Positions 6,193 through 14,907 of a stretch of DNA of 21,543 nt are shown one piece after another. Both the position numbers and the translations under genes were made by a program. The notes below the pieces were generated by a model. The model did not search any database. It saw only the letters and a list, made by a program, of their open reading frames with translations, and was not told where the DNA came from. Source of the DNA: JACPAP01 sp035287045 (lineage in GTDB: Bacteria; Gemmatimonadota; Gemmatimonadetes; Gemmatimonadales; GWC2-71-9). The stretch spans positions 1 to 21,543 of the forward strand of contig DATECF010000221.1 in assembly GCA_035287045.1 (NCBI GenBank). Direction: 5' to 3'. The stretch's first letter is position 1. The number at the start of each line of letters is the position of its first letter.

Positions 6193-9100
6193 TCACGTCA
6201 CCACCGGATGCTCGCCGGTCTCGATCCTCAGCACCTGGCGACGCAGCGCCGCGCCGACGCGATCCAGTTTCTCATAAATCACGGGAATCAACAGCAGCGT
6301 AAAGACCGCCGAGACCAACACGCCGCCCATGGTCACCACCGCCATGGGAACCCGGTAGAACGATCCGGCACCCGACCCCGCCGCCTGGGGGACCAGGGCG
6401 ATGGCGATCGCCAGGTTGGTCATGATGATGGGGCGCAGGCGCGTCGGCGCCGCGGTGCACAGCGCGTCCACCGCGGTCTGGCCCTCCCGGCGGAGCTGCT
6501 GGGTGTAGTCCAGGATCAAGATCGCGTTGTTGACCACGATCCCTACCAGCATGATGACCGCCATCATGCTGAAAATGTTGACTGAGGTCCCGGTGAGAAA
6601 CAGCGCGAGTGCCACGCCCACGCCGCCCAGCGGCACGGTCATCATGATCGTGAGCGGATGGATATACGACTCGAGCAGCATCGCCAGCAGCACGTAGGTC
6701 AGCACCACCGCTAGCAGCAGCGCCTTGCCCATTTCCTGGAATGACTCCTGGTACATCTCGAACTCGCCGGTGATCTCATAGGCGTAGCCCGGCGGGAAGC
6801 CGAGACTGTCCAGGGCGATCTGTGTCCGCCGCGCAACCTCCGTGAGGCTGCCGCCGGACAAGTAGGCGTCCACCCGCACCGTCCGCTGCTTGTCGTCCCG
6901 CTGAATGGTGGTCTCGCCGGACTGGGTCTCCAGCGGGCCCAGCGCGCCGATCGGGACGGTGCCGACCGGAGCATGGATCTGGAGGGTCGACAGCTGGTCG
7001 GTGCGCTGGCGGGCGCTCTCGACCAACCGAACCCGGATGTCGCGCTCGTCGCCGGCTTCGCGGTACACGCCGGGCACGATGCCCTCGATGGAAGCCCGGA
7101 GCGCACCGCCCACCTGTCCGACCGTCAGTCCGTACTCCCGCATCACCTCGCGCCGCGGCCGGAACGCGATCTCGGGCCGCGGCTCTTCGATGGTATTCCG
7201 CACCTGGGTGAGCCCGGGGATCGCGCCGACGACCGTGGTCACCTGCCGGGCGAGCTCCTGGAGCCGCTGCTGGTCCGGGCCCTTGACCAGGACCTGGAAC
7301 GGCGCGTCACCGCCTCCCATGGCCTCGGACAGCGCTACCGTGACGTCGGCATCCGGAATCGCCGCCATCGCCTGCCGCATCCGCGGAATGATGGCTTCCG
7401 TGGGCAGGTCGGACTCCACGCGAACCTGGATCTGGACGGCGTTCACGCCGCCGCCTACCAGGCTGAATCCGCCGGCTCCACTGCCGATCTGGGTCAGCAG
7501 CGAGCGGACCTCCGGCACCTCGGCCAGCAGTGACTCGGCACGGGCCGCGACGGCCGCGGTGCGCGCGATGGGTGTGCCCGGCGGCAGCTCCAGGGTCACC
7601 CGCGCATAGCCCTCGTCCTGGCGCGGCATGAACTCGCCGCCGACGAAGAGCACTTGGATGGTGAGCGCCAGCGCCACCGCCCCCGCTGTGGCGCCGATCA
7701 CCGCCCAGCCGTGCCGTCGCGTGGCCAGGGTCCACCGCAGCGCGGCCCGGTAGTCGCGCTCCAGCATCCCATACCAGCGGTCCACGGCGCGCCACAGCCC
7801 GCCGAGCCGCCCGGCGCTCTCACGCCGGGTTTCGTTGGCTCGCAGCAACCGGGACGCGAGCATGGGCGCCGCCGTGAAGGAGACCAGCAGCGACATCAGC
7901 GTCGCGTACACCACCGTGAGGCCAAACGCGAAGAAGAACTGTCCGATGATCCCCTGCATGAACGCGATCGGGGTGAAGACCACGACGTTGGTGAGCGCCG
8001 AGGCCGCGACCGCCACGCCCACCTCGGCCGTGCCGCGCTCGGCCGCCTCGCGTGGCTCGAGCCCCAGATCCAGATACCGGTAGATGTTTTCCAGCACCAC
8101 GACCGTGTTGGTCACCAGAATGCCCACGGTGATCCCCAGCGCCATCAGCGTCATGACGTTGATGGTGAACCCGGCTTGGTCCAGGGCCAGGAAGGTCGCG
8201 ATCACGGTGGCCAGCATGGCCACCACCGCGATCACGGTGCCGCGCCACGAATGCACGAACAGGAACAGCACCATCGTGGTGAGCAAGATGCCGATGATCA
8301 TGCTGTTCAGGATGTCGCGGATCGCGTCGCGGATGAACGCGCTGGCGTCGTGCGCCACGTCCAGCGTGGCGCCCGGCGGCAGCTGGGCGCGCAGCTGGTC
8401 GAGGGCTTCCAGCACGCCGTCGGCGGTGGCCACCGTGTTCCCGCCGGACTGCTTCTGGATCGAGAGGCTGACGGCGGGTTGGCGATTGTAGCGCGCGATC
8501 TCGCGCGCGTCGGCGAAGCCTTCGCGTACGGTGGCGACGTCGCGCAGCCGGACGCGCCCGCCCTCGGGCAGGAACAGGGGCAGGTTCAGCAGCTCGACGA
8601 GGGATTGGTACTCCCCCACGAGCCGCACGGCGATCTCCGCGTCCGGCTGGGTGATCCGCCCCGCCGGGACCGAGAGGTTCTCGCCGCCCACCAGCGCGGC
8701 GACGTCGGTAATCGCGAGCCCGTAGGCGCGCAGGCGGTCCGGGTGCACCAGGACCTCGATCTCCCGGGTGCGCCCGCCGGCCATGGTCACCCGTGCCACG
8801 CCGTCCACCCGGGTCAGCCGCTCCCGCACTACGTCATCCGCGAAGTCGGTGAGGGCTTCGAGCGACTGGGGCCCGGACACCGTCACGTCCATGATCGGCA
8901 TGGCGCTGATGTCGAATTTGAGAATCGTCGGCGGCTCGGCGTCGCTCGGGAGTTGGGCCCGGATGGCGTCCACCTTGTCCTTGACTTCGATCGCGGCGAG
9001 GTCGGGGTCCACGCCCAGCTCGAACTCCACGACCACGGTGGACACGTTGTCCTGGGAGAAGGAGAGCAGGGACTTCACGTTCGCGATCTGGCTGATAGCG

Positions 9101-9312
9101 TCTTCCACCGGCTCGGTGACCTGGGTCTCCACCTCTTCCGGGCCGGCGCCGGGATAGACCGTGGTGGCGGTGACGTAGGGGAACTCGATGCCGGGCAGCA
9201 GGTCCACGCCGAGCGCGAGGTAGCTGTACCCGCCGAGGAAGACCAGGGCCCCGACGATCATGCTGGTCAGCACCGGCCGCTGGACCGCGAGGTGGGCGAA
9301 GAAGCGGAACAT
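6193..9312 (-). CDS. RND-family efflux pump (AcrB/HAE-1-like inner-membrane transporter) with altered proton relay
   Basis: A 1039-residue RND transporter, full length for the family (AcrB 1049). It has a first membrane helix near residues 12-33, a large periplasmic loop (about 40-335), helices TM2-6 (336-490), a second loop (560-860) and TM8-12 (862-1013). Typical motifs are GVDLLPGIEFPYVTATTVYPGAGPEEVE, FMPRQDEGYARVTLELPPGT and RLRPIIMTNLAIAIALVP. It would form the trimeric inner-membrane pump of a tripartite exporter with the adaptor and outer-membrane factor encoded just upstream. Odd point: TM4 reads GILVTNTVVVLEN, so AcrB's D407/D408 are T401/N402, and TM10 reads VVNNAILILDY, so AcrB's K940 is N928. 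R958 corresponds to the conserved R971. The ATG at 9310-9312 has an AGGAG site and lies 10 nt after the adaptor stop. Substrate unknown. Confidence 0.93.
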   Translation of the reverse strand: MFRFFAHLAVQRPVLTSMIVGALVFLGGYSYLALGVDLLPGIEFPYVTATTVYPGAGPEEVETQVTEPVEDAISQIANVKSLLSFSQDNVSTVVVEFELGVDPDLAAIEVKDKVDAIRAQLPSDAEPPTILKFDISAMPIMDVTVSGPQSLEALTDFADDVVRERLTRVDGVARVTMAGGRTREIEVLVHPDRLRAYGLAITDVAALVGGENLSVPAGRITQPDAEIAVRLVGEYQSLVELLNLPLFLPEGGRVRLRDVATVREGFADAREIARYNRQPAVSLSIQKQSGGNTVATADGVLEALDQLRAQLPPGATLDVAHDASAFIRDAIRDILNSMIIGILLTTMVLFLFVHSWRGTVIAVVAMLATVIATFLALDQAGFTINVMTLMALGITVGILVTNTVVVLENIYRYLDLGLEPREAAERGTAEVGVAVAASALTNVVVFTPIAFMQGIIGQFFFAFGLTVVYATLMSLLVSFTAAPMLASRLLRANETRRESAGRLGGLWRAVDRWYGMLERDYRAALRWTLATRRHGWAVIGATAGAVALALTIQVLFVGGEFMPRQDEGYARVTLELPPGTPIARTAAVAARAESLLAEVPEVRSLLTQIGSGAGGFSLVGGGVNAVQIQVRVESDLPTEAIIPRMRQAMAAIPDADVTVALSEAMGGGDAPFQVLVKGPDQQRLQELARQVTTVVGAIPGLTQVRNTIEEPRPEIAFRPRREVMREYGLTVGQVGGALRASIEGIVPGVYREAGDERDIRVRLVESARQRTDQLSTLQIHAPVGTVPIGALGPLETQSGETTIQRDDKQRTVRVDAYLSGGSLTEVARRTQIALDSLGFPPGYAYEITGEFEMYQESFQEMGKALLLAVVLTYVLLAMLLESYIHPLTIMMTVPLGGVGVALALFLTGTSVNIFSMMAVIMLVGIVVNNAILILDYTQQLRREGQTAVDALCTAAPTRLRPIIMTNLAIAIALVPQAAGSGAGSFYRVPMAVVTMGGVLVSAVFTLLLIPVIYEKLDRVGAALRRQVLRIETGEHPVVT

Positions 9313-9322
9313 GATGCCTCTC

Positions 9323-10405
9323 CTAGGACGAAGGTCCGCCGACGATGCGGATCCGGGCGCCGTCCGACAGCAGCGACGCCCCGGCGACCACGACCCGCTC
9401 GCCGGGCGCCAACCCGGACAGCACCTCCACCACGCCGTCGCCCGCGAGCCCGAGCGTCACCTCGCGGCGGTGGGCGCATCCGTCCGTGCCCACCATCCAC
9501 GCGATCCCCTCCCGTACCGCGGCGCGGGGCACCAGGAGCGCGGAAGCGCGCCGGCCGACCTCCACCCGGGCCGTCACCAGCGTGCCGGGGATCGCCGGCT
9601 CGGCGGACGGCGAGGAATCGTTGGACGCGCCGGATCCGCCGGCCCCCGGTCCGGGGAAGGTCAGTTCCACCTCCAGGAGGCGGGAAACCGCGCTCGCCTG
9701 GAGCGCGATCCGGGTCACGCGGCCTTCCAGCCCCTGGGACACCAGCAGGGCCGGCTGCGCGAGGGCCAGCTCGCGCGCCTGTTCCGGGCTCACCTCCAAC
9801 AGCACCTGGACGCGTGAGAGGTCCGACACGCGCACCAGCGGATCGCCCGACTCGGGGATCATTCCCCGGGTCACCGGGATATCGGTCACGATGCCGTCAA
9901 TCGGACTGATGAGGTCCACGCTGCGGCGCGCCGCCTCCAGGTTGGCCTCGGCCACGCGAAGCCCGGTGAGGGCGTTGTCCCAGTCCTGGTCGCTGATGGC
10001 CCCGCGGTCCTTGAGAGGCCGCAGCCGCTCCACGCTGCGGGTGGCCTGCTGGTGCGCCGCTTCGGCCTGGTCCACCGAGGCCAGCGAGCCGCGGCCGGAC
10101 TGCCGGATCACGACCTCGCCGGCCCGCACCCGCTGGCCGACGCGTACCGGGATCTCGACGATTTCGTCACCGGTCTTGGCCCGGACCGTTGCCTCCCGGA
10201 TGCCGCGCAGCACGCCGGTGAACTCGCGCCGCACCACCAGCGGACCTTCCGCGGCCGCGGCGATCTCCACGGGAATGCCCAGCTGCGCCCGAAGGTCTCC
10301 CACGTCCAGGGCGGGGGGCGCGCCCCGGGTGGCCTGCACGATGCGCCAGACGACCAGGATCAAGAGGCCGAGGCTGAGCGCACCGAGTACCAAGCGCTTG
10401 GTCAT
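9323..10405 (-). CDS. RND efflux periplasmic adaptor (HlyD/membrane-fusion protein)
   Basis: A 360-residue membrane-fusion protein that would bridge the RND pump and the outer-membrane channel. It starts with an N-terminal membrane anchor (residues 5-21, VLGALSLGLLILVVWRI). Then come the first half of the lipoyl domain ('REATVRAKTGDEIVEIPVRVGQRVRAGEVV', about 70-99), a helical hairpin (110-165, 'ASVDQAEAAHQQATRSVERLRPLKDRGAISDQDWDNA'), the second lipoyl half ('LISPIDGIVTDIPVTRGMIPESGDPLVRV', 165-193) and a beta-barrel/membrane-proximal domain to the end ('GLAPGERVVVAGASLLSDGARIRI'). The ATG at 10403-10405 overlaps the outer-membrane-factor stop by 4 nt (ATGA) and has a GGGAG site 9 nt upstream. 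A longer frame upstream merely runs antisense-like through the previous gene and is rejected. Confidence 0.92.
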   Translation of the reverse strand: MTKRLVLGALSLGLLILVVWRIVQATRGAPPALDVGDLRAQLGIPVEIAAAAEGPLVVRREFTGVLRGIREATVRAKTGDEIVEIPVRVGQRVRAGEVVIRQSGRGSLASVDQAEAAHQQATRSVERLRPLKDRGAISDQDWDNALTGLRVAEANLEAARRSVDLISPIDGIVTDIPVTRGMIPESGDPLVRVSDLSRVQVLLEVSPEQARELALAQPALLVSQGLEGRVTRIALQASAVSRLLEVELTFPGPGAGGSGASNDSSPSAEPAIPGTLVTARVEVGRRASALLVPRAAVREGIAWMVGTDGCAHRREVTLGLAGDGVVEVLSGLAPGERVVVAGASLLSDGARIRIVGGPSS

Positions 10406-11865
10406 GGCTGTATCTCCCTGAGGAGCGACAGGCGTCCAACGGTGAGGCGTTCCATCCGGGCCAGTGTCCTCACGTAGTCGGCCAGCGCCTGCACCTCGTT
10501 CACCCGCGTCTGATCCAGCAGCAGCGCGGCGTCGGATACTTCCAGCTGGGTGGCGAGCCCGTTGCGGTAGCGCAGCTCCGCCAGCGCGTGGGTCTCTTCG
10601 GCCAGCCGAACGGTTTCCCGGCGGGCCCGGTACTGCGCGCCGGCCGTGCGGTGGTCCCCCAGTGCTTGGGCCAGCTCGACCGCCAATCCCTCTTCCAGCT
10701 GGGCCTGTTGCGACGTGGCCTCGCGAAGCAAGGCGTGGGCTTCGCCAATCCGCCCGCTCCGGCCGAAGCCATCGAACGGCTGCCACGAGAAGGCCAGGGC
10801 CACGTTCCAGTCCTTGCGCCACTGGGAGAACCCCGGGGGCAGCACGCCGGCGGGGAAGGCCTGGAATCCGAGGTTGAGCTGGAGCCCGACATTGGGGAGC
10901 CATTCGCCGCGGGCGCTGCGGAGCCCGGCTTCCCGCACGGCCACCATTTCCCGGGCGGCGAGCAGGGCGGGGCGGTCCAGCACCAGGCCGGCGATGGCCC
11001 GCTCGTCCACCTCCACCGGCTCCAGCTCGAACGTCGAGGTCAGCGCCACCGGCATCTCGGTGGGCAGGTTCACCAGCCGTTTCAAGTCCAGCAGGGCCAC
11101 GCGCACCAGGTTTTCCGCCTGGATCACGTCGGGCTCGCGGTTCTCCAGGTCCACCCGCGCGCGCAACCGGTCAAACTGCGAGGCGGTCCCGGCCTCGCAG
11201 GACAATTCCACCTGTTGCAGGTGCTCCGCCGCCATCCGCCGGCTCTCCGCGGCGATGGTCTGCAGGCGGCGCGCCAGGACCGCGTTGAGGTACGCGACCC
11301 GGACTTGGAGCACCACGTCCGCCGTGGTCTCGTCCAACTGGTGCTCCGTCGCGGTCTGCGCGTGCCGCGCGGCGGCGCGCGCGTTCGCGATCCGCCCGCC
11401 CGCGAACACGGGCTGCGACAACTGGAACAGCGACACGTAGGTATTGGGCCGGCCGAAGGGGAGGCCGCTGATCAGCGCGGCCATGAAGTCGGCGGTGATC
11501 AACGAGCTCAGCGTGTCGTAGCGCTCACGGGGCGGGCGCAGGGGGTCGAAGGCGCTGGGAATGCTGAGCGTGTCCGCCCCCTGGAACCCGGCCAGGGCGT
11601 CGAACACCGAGGCGATGGCGCGATTGTAGGTGACCGCCGCGGCGACCTGCGGCAACCCGGCGGCGGTGGCCTGGGTGACCCGGGCGTCCGCCTGGGACAA
11701 CCGTGCGCGCGCCACCGCGATCTCCTCGCTGCGGTCCAGGGCGCGCTCCACCGCCTGCGTCAGCGAGAGCCGAAGCGTATCGGGTTCCTGCGCCGCCGTG
11801 CCACCGGGCGACGACAGCGCCACCGCGGCCGGGAGGACCCAGGTCGCCAGCCGATGTCGGAACAT
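10402..11865 (-). CDS. TolC-like outer-membrane efflux protein (OEP family)
   Basis: A 487-residue outer-membrane factor, the exit duct of the tripartite pump. An N-terminal signal peptide (MFRHRLATWVLPAAVALSSPGGTAAQ, cleavage probably after the Ala residues near 23-25) is followed by two repeats of long amphipathic helices typical of OEP proteins. Examples are 'LRLSLTQAVERALDRSEEIAVARARLSQADARVTQATAAGLPQVAAAV' early on and, near the C terminus, 'ETVRLAEETHALAELRYRNGLATQLEVSDAALLLDQTRVNEVQALADY'. The ATG at 11863-11865 lies 11 nt after an AAAGGA site. An in-frame GTG at 11872-11874 overlapping the TetR stop (GTGA) is an alternative that adds three residues. Overlaps at both ends show tight coupling within the operon. 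Confidence 0.92.
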   Translation of the reverse strand: MFRHRLATWVLPAAVALSSPGGTAAQEPDTLRLSLTQAVERALDRSEEIAVARARLSQADARVTQATAAGLPQVAAAVTYNRAIASVFDALAGFQGADTLSIPSAFDPLRPPRERYDTLSSLITADFMAALISGLPFGRPNTYVSLFQLSQPVFAGGRIANARAAARHAQTATEHQLDETTADVVLQVRVAYLNAVLARRLQTIAAESRRMAAEHLQQVELSCEAGTASQFDRLRARVDLENREPDVIQAENLVRVALLDLKRLVNLPTEMPVALTSTFELEPVEVDERAIAGLVLDRPALLAAREMVAVREAGLRSARGEWLPNVGLQLNLGFQAFPAGVLPPGFSQWRKDWNVALAFSWQPFDGFGRSGRIGEAHALLREATSQQAQLEEGLAVELAQALGDHRTAGAQYRARRETVRLAEETHALAELRYRNGLATQLEVSDAALLLDQTRVNEVQALADYVRTLARMERLTVGRLSLLREIQP

Positions 11866-11870
11866 GGTCC

Positions 11871-12566
11871 TCACCGTCCTTTCGGATGCGGCCGCCGGGC
11901 CGCGGCGTCGGCCGGCCCAGACGTCCCGTGGGACATCAGACCGTTGAGCACGATGTCGAGCTTGGCGGCGATCTCCTGGTGCAGCGGCCCGGGCGCTCCC
12001 CCGGACACCAGCCAGCGGGCCAGGGTCCGAAAGAACGCGGATTCAATGAGACTGGCCGCGTGCTCCGGGTTCACGTCGTCACGCAGCTCGCCCTTGACCT
12101 GACCGGCCCGCAGAATGGTGCGGGTCAGTTGCTGGAACCGTTGCACCCCTTCTTCTTGTCCCAAGGGCGGCTCGCCGGGTGGCGAGGAGACGTGTCGTAA
12201 GCTCTCCAGCAGCGCCAGGCAGGCGAGCGTCGGGTGTTCCGCGCCCATATCCGCCAGAAACCGGAACAGCCGCTCCAGCTTCCGGCGGGTGGTCCCGCGC
12301 CAGCGGTGCACCGGACCCAGCGCGCTGGTCACCCGGTCGGTCCAGTCGCCCGCCAGCGCCGCCAGGAACGACGTCTTGTGCGGGAAGTAGTTGAACACCG
12401 TGCCTTTGCCGACGTCGGCGCGGCCGGCGATCTGGTCCACGGTGGTGGCCTCGAAGCCCTTTTCCAGGAACAGATGGACGGCCGCCTCGTAGATGCGTCG
12501 GCGGGCTTCGGCCTTCTTGCGCTCCCGGCGGGAGGGTCGCGCGGTGGCGGGAGCGGTGTCTATCAT
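11871..12566 (-). CDS. TetR/AcrR-family transcriptional repressor of the efflux operon
   Basis: A 231-residue TetR-family regulator. The N-terminal DNA-binding domain is clear: 'AEARRRIYEAAVHLFLEKGFEATTVDQIAGRADVGKGTVFNYFPHKTSFLAAL' (about 19-71), with the helix-turn-helix at about 40-62. The C-terminal ligand-binding region (80-215) is all-helical and divergent as usual, so no ligand can be inferred. A basic tail ends the protein. As first gene of the TetR-OMF-adaptor-pump operon, it most likely represses its own operon and is released when a pump substrate binds. A 16-bp palindrome lies 17 nt upstream of its start. The ATG at 12564-12566 follows an AGAGG site. Confidence 0.93.
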   Translation of the reverse strand: MIDTAPATARPSRRERKKAEARRRIYEAAVHLFLEKGFEATTVDQIAGRADVGKGTVFNYFPHKTSFLAALAGDWTDRVTSALGPVHRWRGTTRRKLERLFRFLADMGAEHPTLACLALLESLRHVSSPPGEPPLGQEEGVQRFQQLTRTILRAGQVKGELRDDVNPEHAASLIESAFFRTLARWLVSGGAPGPLHQEIAAKLDIVLNGLMSHGTSGPADAAARRPHPKGR

Positions 12567-12582
12567 TTGGCCTCTGGTCGCA

Positions 12583-12598
12583 GTTGACTCTGGTCAAC
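12583..12598. promoter_or_regulatory. Palindromic operator for the TetR-family repressor
   Basis: GTTGAC-TCTG-GTCAAC is a perfect 6-bp inverted repeat with a 4-bp spacer, 17 nt upstream of the TetR start codon. Size, symmetry and position fit an operator of a TetR-family protein that autoregulates its operon. Binding by this particular regulator is inferred. Confidence 0.65.
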
Positions 12599-12610
12599 AA
12601 TGACCGGAGG

Positions 12611-12616
12611 ATTCTA
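12611..12616 (-). promoter_or_regulatory. Candidate -10 box of the efflux operon promoter
   Basis: On the minus strand this reads TAGAAT, five of six matches to TATAAT. It would place the transcript start near 12604, so the palindrome at 12583-12598 would lie just downstream of it, where a bound repressor could block initiation. I see no convincing -35 box at the right spacing, so the call is tentative. Confidence 0.3.
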
Positions 12617-12792
12617 TGGCGGGTTCGTTATCACGAGGTCGAACATCTTGTGAAGAGGCCTTCCTGGGGGTGTACCGGACGCTGGCCGCCTGAGCGCCGC
12701 CGCCGTATCCTTGAGACACTCGTTAGGAAGTTTCCCCATCAGCATCGGGTGCATGCATTGGGCCGCGTCGCACGGACCGGGAGGGATGGTTG

Positions 12793-13338
12793 ATGTCGGT
12801 GCTCTGGTTGCTGCTGGTATCGCTGGTACAGACACAGGGGCCGGGATGTGCCCGCCGGGGCGACCCGGCCGGGCGGCCCAGCCCGCTCGACTCGGCGGAG
12901 GTGACGGTCGCCGGCGCGGCGCTCAAGGTGTGCTACGGACGACCTTCGGTGCGCGGGCGTCAGGTGGCCGGCGGGCTGGTGCCCTACGGGCAGCCATGGC
13001 GACTCGGCGCCAACGAGCCCACCACGCTGCACGTGCCGTTCGCGGCGGAGATCGCCGGTGTGCGGGTGGCGCCGGGCTGGTATTCCCTGTATGTGGTGGC
13101 GAGCGAGCGCGCCTGGGAAGTGCACGTCAACCGGGCGGTGAATCGGTGGGGCATCCCGATTGACGCGGCGGTGCAGGCCGATGACGTGGGGAAGGGAAGT
13201 GTGCCGGTGGAGCAGGTCACCCCGCCGGTGGAGATGCTGAGGCTGACCTTCATGCCGCCGAGCGGGAACGGCACCGAGCTGGTGGTGGAGTGGGAGAACT
13301 TGAAGGTGCGGATTCCCATCCGGCGGATCGGCGGCTAG
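12793..13338 (+). CDS. Secreted DUF2911-family protein
   Basis: A 181-residue DUF2911 protein. Family hallmarks are 'VTVAGAALKVCYGRPSVRGRQVAGGLVPYGQPWRLGANEPTTL' (about 35-77) and 'VAPGWYSLYVVASERAWEVHVNR' (about 90-113). The N terminus (MSVLWLLLVSLVQTQG) is a short hydrophobic signal sequence, so the protein is probably exported. No catalytic motif is known for the family and its function is unresolved. The ATG at 12793-12795 lies 7 nt after a GGGAGGG ribosome site; an adjacent TTG at 12790 is less likely. It stands alone: the TetR gene upstream is divergent and the kinase gene downstream is convergent with a 6-bp gap. Confidence 0.88.
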   Translation: MSVLWLLLVSLVQTQGPGCARRGDPAGRPSPLDSAEVTVAGAALKVCYGRPSVRGRQVAGGLVPYGQPWRLGANEPTTLHVPFAAEIAGVRVAPGWYSLYVVASERAWEVHVNRAVNRWGIPIDAAVQADDVGKGSVPVEQVTPPVEMLRLTFMPPSGNGTELVVEWENLKVRIPIRRIGG

Positions 13339-13344
13339 CGATTC

Positions 13345-14907
13345 TCATAGCCGTCGCAACTCGTCCTGCGCTCCCAGCTCCAGGTCAACGCGCTCCCCAA
13401 TAGCGCGCGCCCTCTCCAAGTGGGCGGTGAGGTCGTTCATCGAGCCTTCGCCGCCGGAGAGCCGCAACAGCGCGAGACGCAGGTTTTCCAGCGCGGCCAC
13501 CGTGTTGGTGAGCTCCGGGCCGGTCTCGCCGCGCCGGCGCAGCCGCGCGGCGCGCGCCTCCAGCCGCTGCACCACGCCGGGGAGTCCCGGCACCGCGCCA
13601 CGCTGCTCGCGGGTCAGGCCCACGTAGGCCTCCTGGACGGACCGGCCCAGGACCAGCTCGGTGCGATCGGCCGACGGCAGGGCAGGCCGCTTGGGCGGCC
13701 GCACGCCGATGCCCGCCGTGCGGAAGAACCACCGCCCGAACCGCCCGGCCCAGAGCCGGTGCCACAGACGATCCAGGCGACGCAGGAACCGGCCCTGCCG
13801 CACGGCATCGGCCTCTTCTTCCTGCACCTGCGCCTCGGCGAGGAGCGCCGCGCGGATGTCGTCGAAGGCGTAGCCCTCGCGCAGCAGCCGCCGAGCCACC
13901 GTGACCAGTTGGACGAAGAGGATCAGGCCGATGATCCCGGAACCGCCTAAGCTGATGGTCACGCTGCCGGATGTGTCCACGACCCCCTGGCCTCCCACGG
14001 TGGCGGCCAGGAAGACCATGGTGCTGACTTGCGCGTTGCGCATGAAGCGTCGCACCAGCGGCGGCGTCTGGACCGCACGGCCGCGCGCCTGGTCCAGCGC
14101 CACGGCCAGCTCTTCGCCGCTGGCGAACCGCTCCGCCGGCTCCTTCCGCAAGCATCGGTCCACGATATCCGCCAGCCGCGCGGGCGCCTCCGGACGCACC
14201 AGTTGCAATGCCGGGGCGGGCTCGGTGACCTGCTTGGTGAGGAGCGCGGGCACGGAAGCCGCTTCAAACGGGGCTCGGCCGGTCAAGGCGAAGAACACCG
14301 TGGCGCCGAGGGCGTAGAAGTCCGATCGCCCGTCCAGCGGCTCCCCGCAGGCTTGCTCCGGACTCATGTACCGCGCCGTGCCGATGACCTCGCCGGTGGT
14401 CCCCTGGCCGCCGGCCACCGCGATCCCGAAGTCCATGACGATGGTGCGATCGGTGGCCCGCTCGATCATGATGTTGTCCGGCTTCACGTCGCGGTGCACC
14501 AGGCCGCGCTCATGCGCGTAGCCCAGCGCCCAGGCGGCTTCGTGCATCACCTTGAGCGCCGCCCGCGGCGACAGCGGTCCTGCCCGCTCCACCCGTTGCC
14601 GCAGGGTTTCGCCGTCCACGTACCCCATCACGAAGAAGACCCAGTCGCCCAGGGCTTCGACCGCATGAATGGGGACGATGTGCGGGTGGGAGAGGCCGGC
14701 CGCCGTGCGCGCCTCCTGGAGGAACCGGTCGCGGACGGCGACGTCGTGCGCCAGGTCCGGCGGGAGCAGCTTGATGGCCACCAGCCGATCCAGCGCCACG
14801 TCCCGCGCCAGCAGCACGATGCCCATCCCTCCCCGGCCCAGCTCGCGCTCGATGGAGTAGCGGCCGGCCAGGAGCTGCTGGAGCGGGAGGAATTGGGGGT
14901 CGAGCAT
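13345..14907 (-). CDS. Membrane-anchored serine/threonine protein kinase
   Basis: A 520-residue Hanks-type kinase. The N-terminal catalytic domain (about 15-275) is intact: Gly loop GRGGMG (24-29), VAIK with K46, HRDVKPDN (138-145), DFG (159-161), activation segment GTARYMSPEQ (176-185) and DFYALG (196-201). It should therefore be active. A hydrophobic pair follows (about 294-308 and 323-338) that can span the membrane. Next comes a charged, helical cytoplasmic C-terminal region (340-520) with 'EAQVQEEEADAVRQGRFLRRLDRLWHRLW' and Leu/Arg-rich helices. There are no PASTA or WD repeats. The start is the ATG at 14905-14907, since MLDPQFLPLQQLLAGRYSIERELG is a natural lead into the Gly loop. There is no clear ribosome site, and a TAGATT -10-like box ends 6 nt upstream, so the mRNA may be leaderless. 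Substrates unknown. Confidence 0.94.
   Translation of the reverse strand: MLDPQFLPLQQLLAGRYSIERELGRGGMGIVLLARDVALDRLVAIKLLPPDLAHDVAVRDRFLQEARTAAGLSHPHIVPIHAVEALGDWVFFVMGYVDGETLRQRVERAGPLSPRAALKVMHEAAWALGYAHERGLVHRDVKPDNIMIERATDRTIVMDFGIAVAGGQGTTGEVIGTARYMSPEQACGEPLDGRSDFYALGATVFFALTGRAPFEAASVPALLTKQVTEPAPALQLVRPEAPARLADIVDRCLRKEPAERFASGEELAVALDQARGRAVQTPPLVRRFMRNAQVSTMVFLAATVGGQGVVDTSGSVTISLGGSGIIGLILFVQLVTVARRLLREGYAFDDIRAALLAEAQVQEEEADAVRQGRFLRRLDRLWHRLWAGRFGRWFFRTAGIGVRPPKRPALPSADRTELVLGRSVQEAYVGLTREQRGAVPGLPGVVQRLEARAARLRRRGETGPELTNTVAALENLRLALLRLSGGEGSMNDLTAHLERARAIGERVDLELGAQDELRRL

Noticed and set aside
7654..9909. Very long plus-strand open frame opposite the RND pump and adaptor genes
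   Set aside because: It is rich in His, Gln, Arg and Gly with no recognisable domain, and is the mirror of a strongly conserved minus-strand gene. This is an artefact of high GC content.
12584..12793. Small 69-codon plus-strand frame before the DUF2911 gene
   Set aside because: It starts in the TetR operator region without a ribosome site, is basic and featureless, and sits where the two divergent promoters must be.
13336..13350. Intrinsic terminator in the 6-bp convergent gap between the DUF2911 and kinase genes
   Set aside because: The gap is too short and shows no stem-loop or T-tract.
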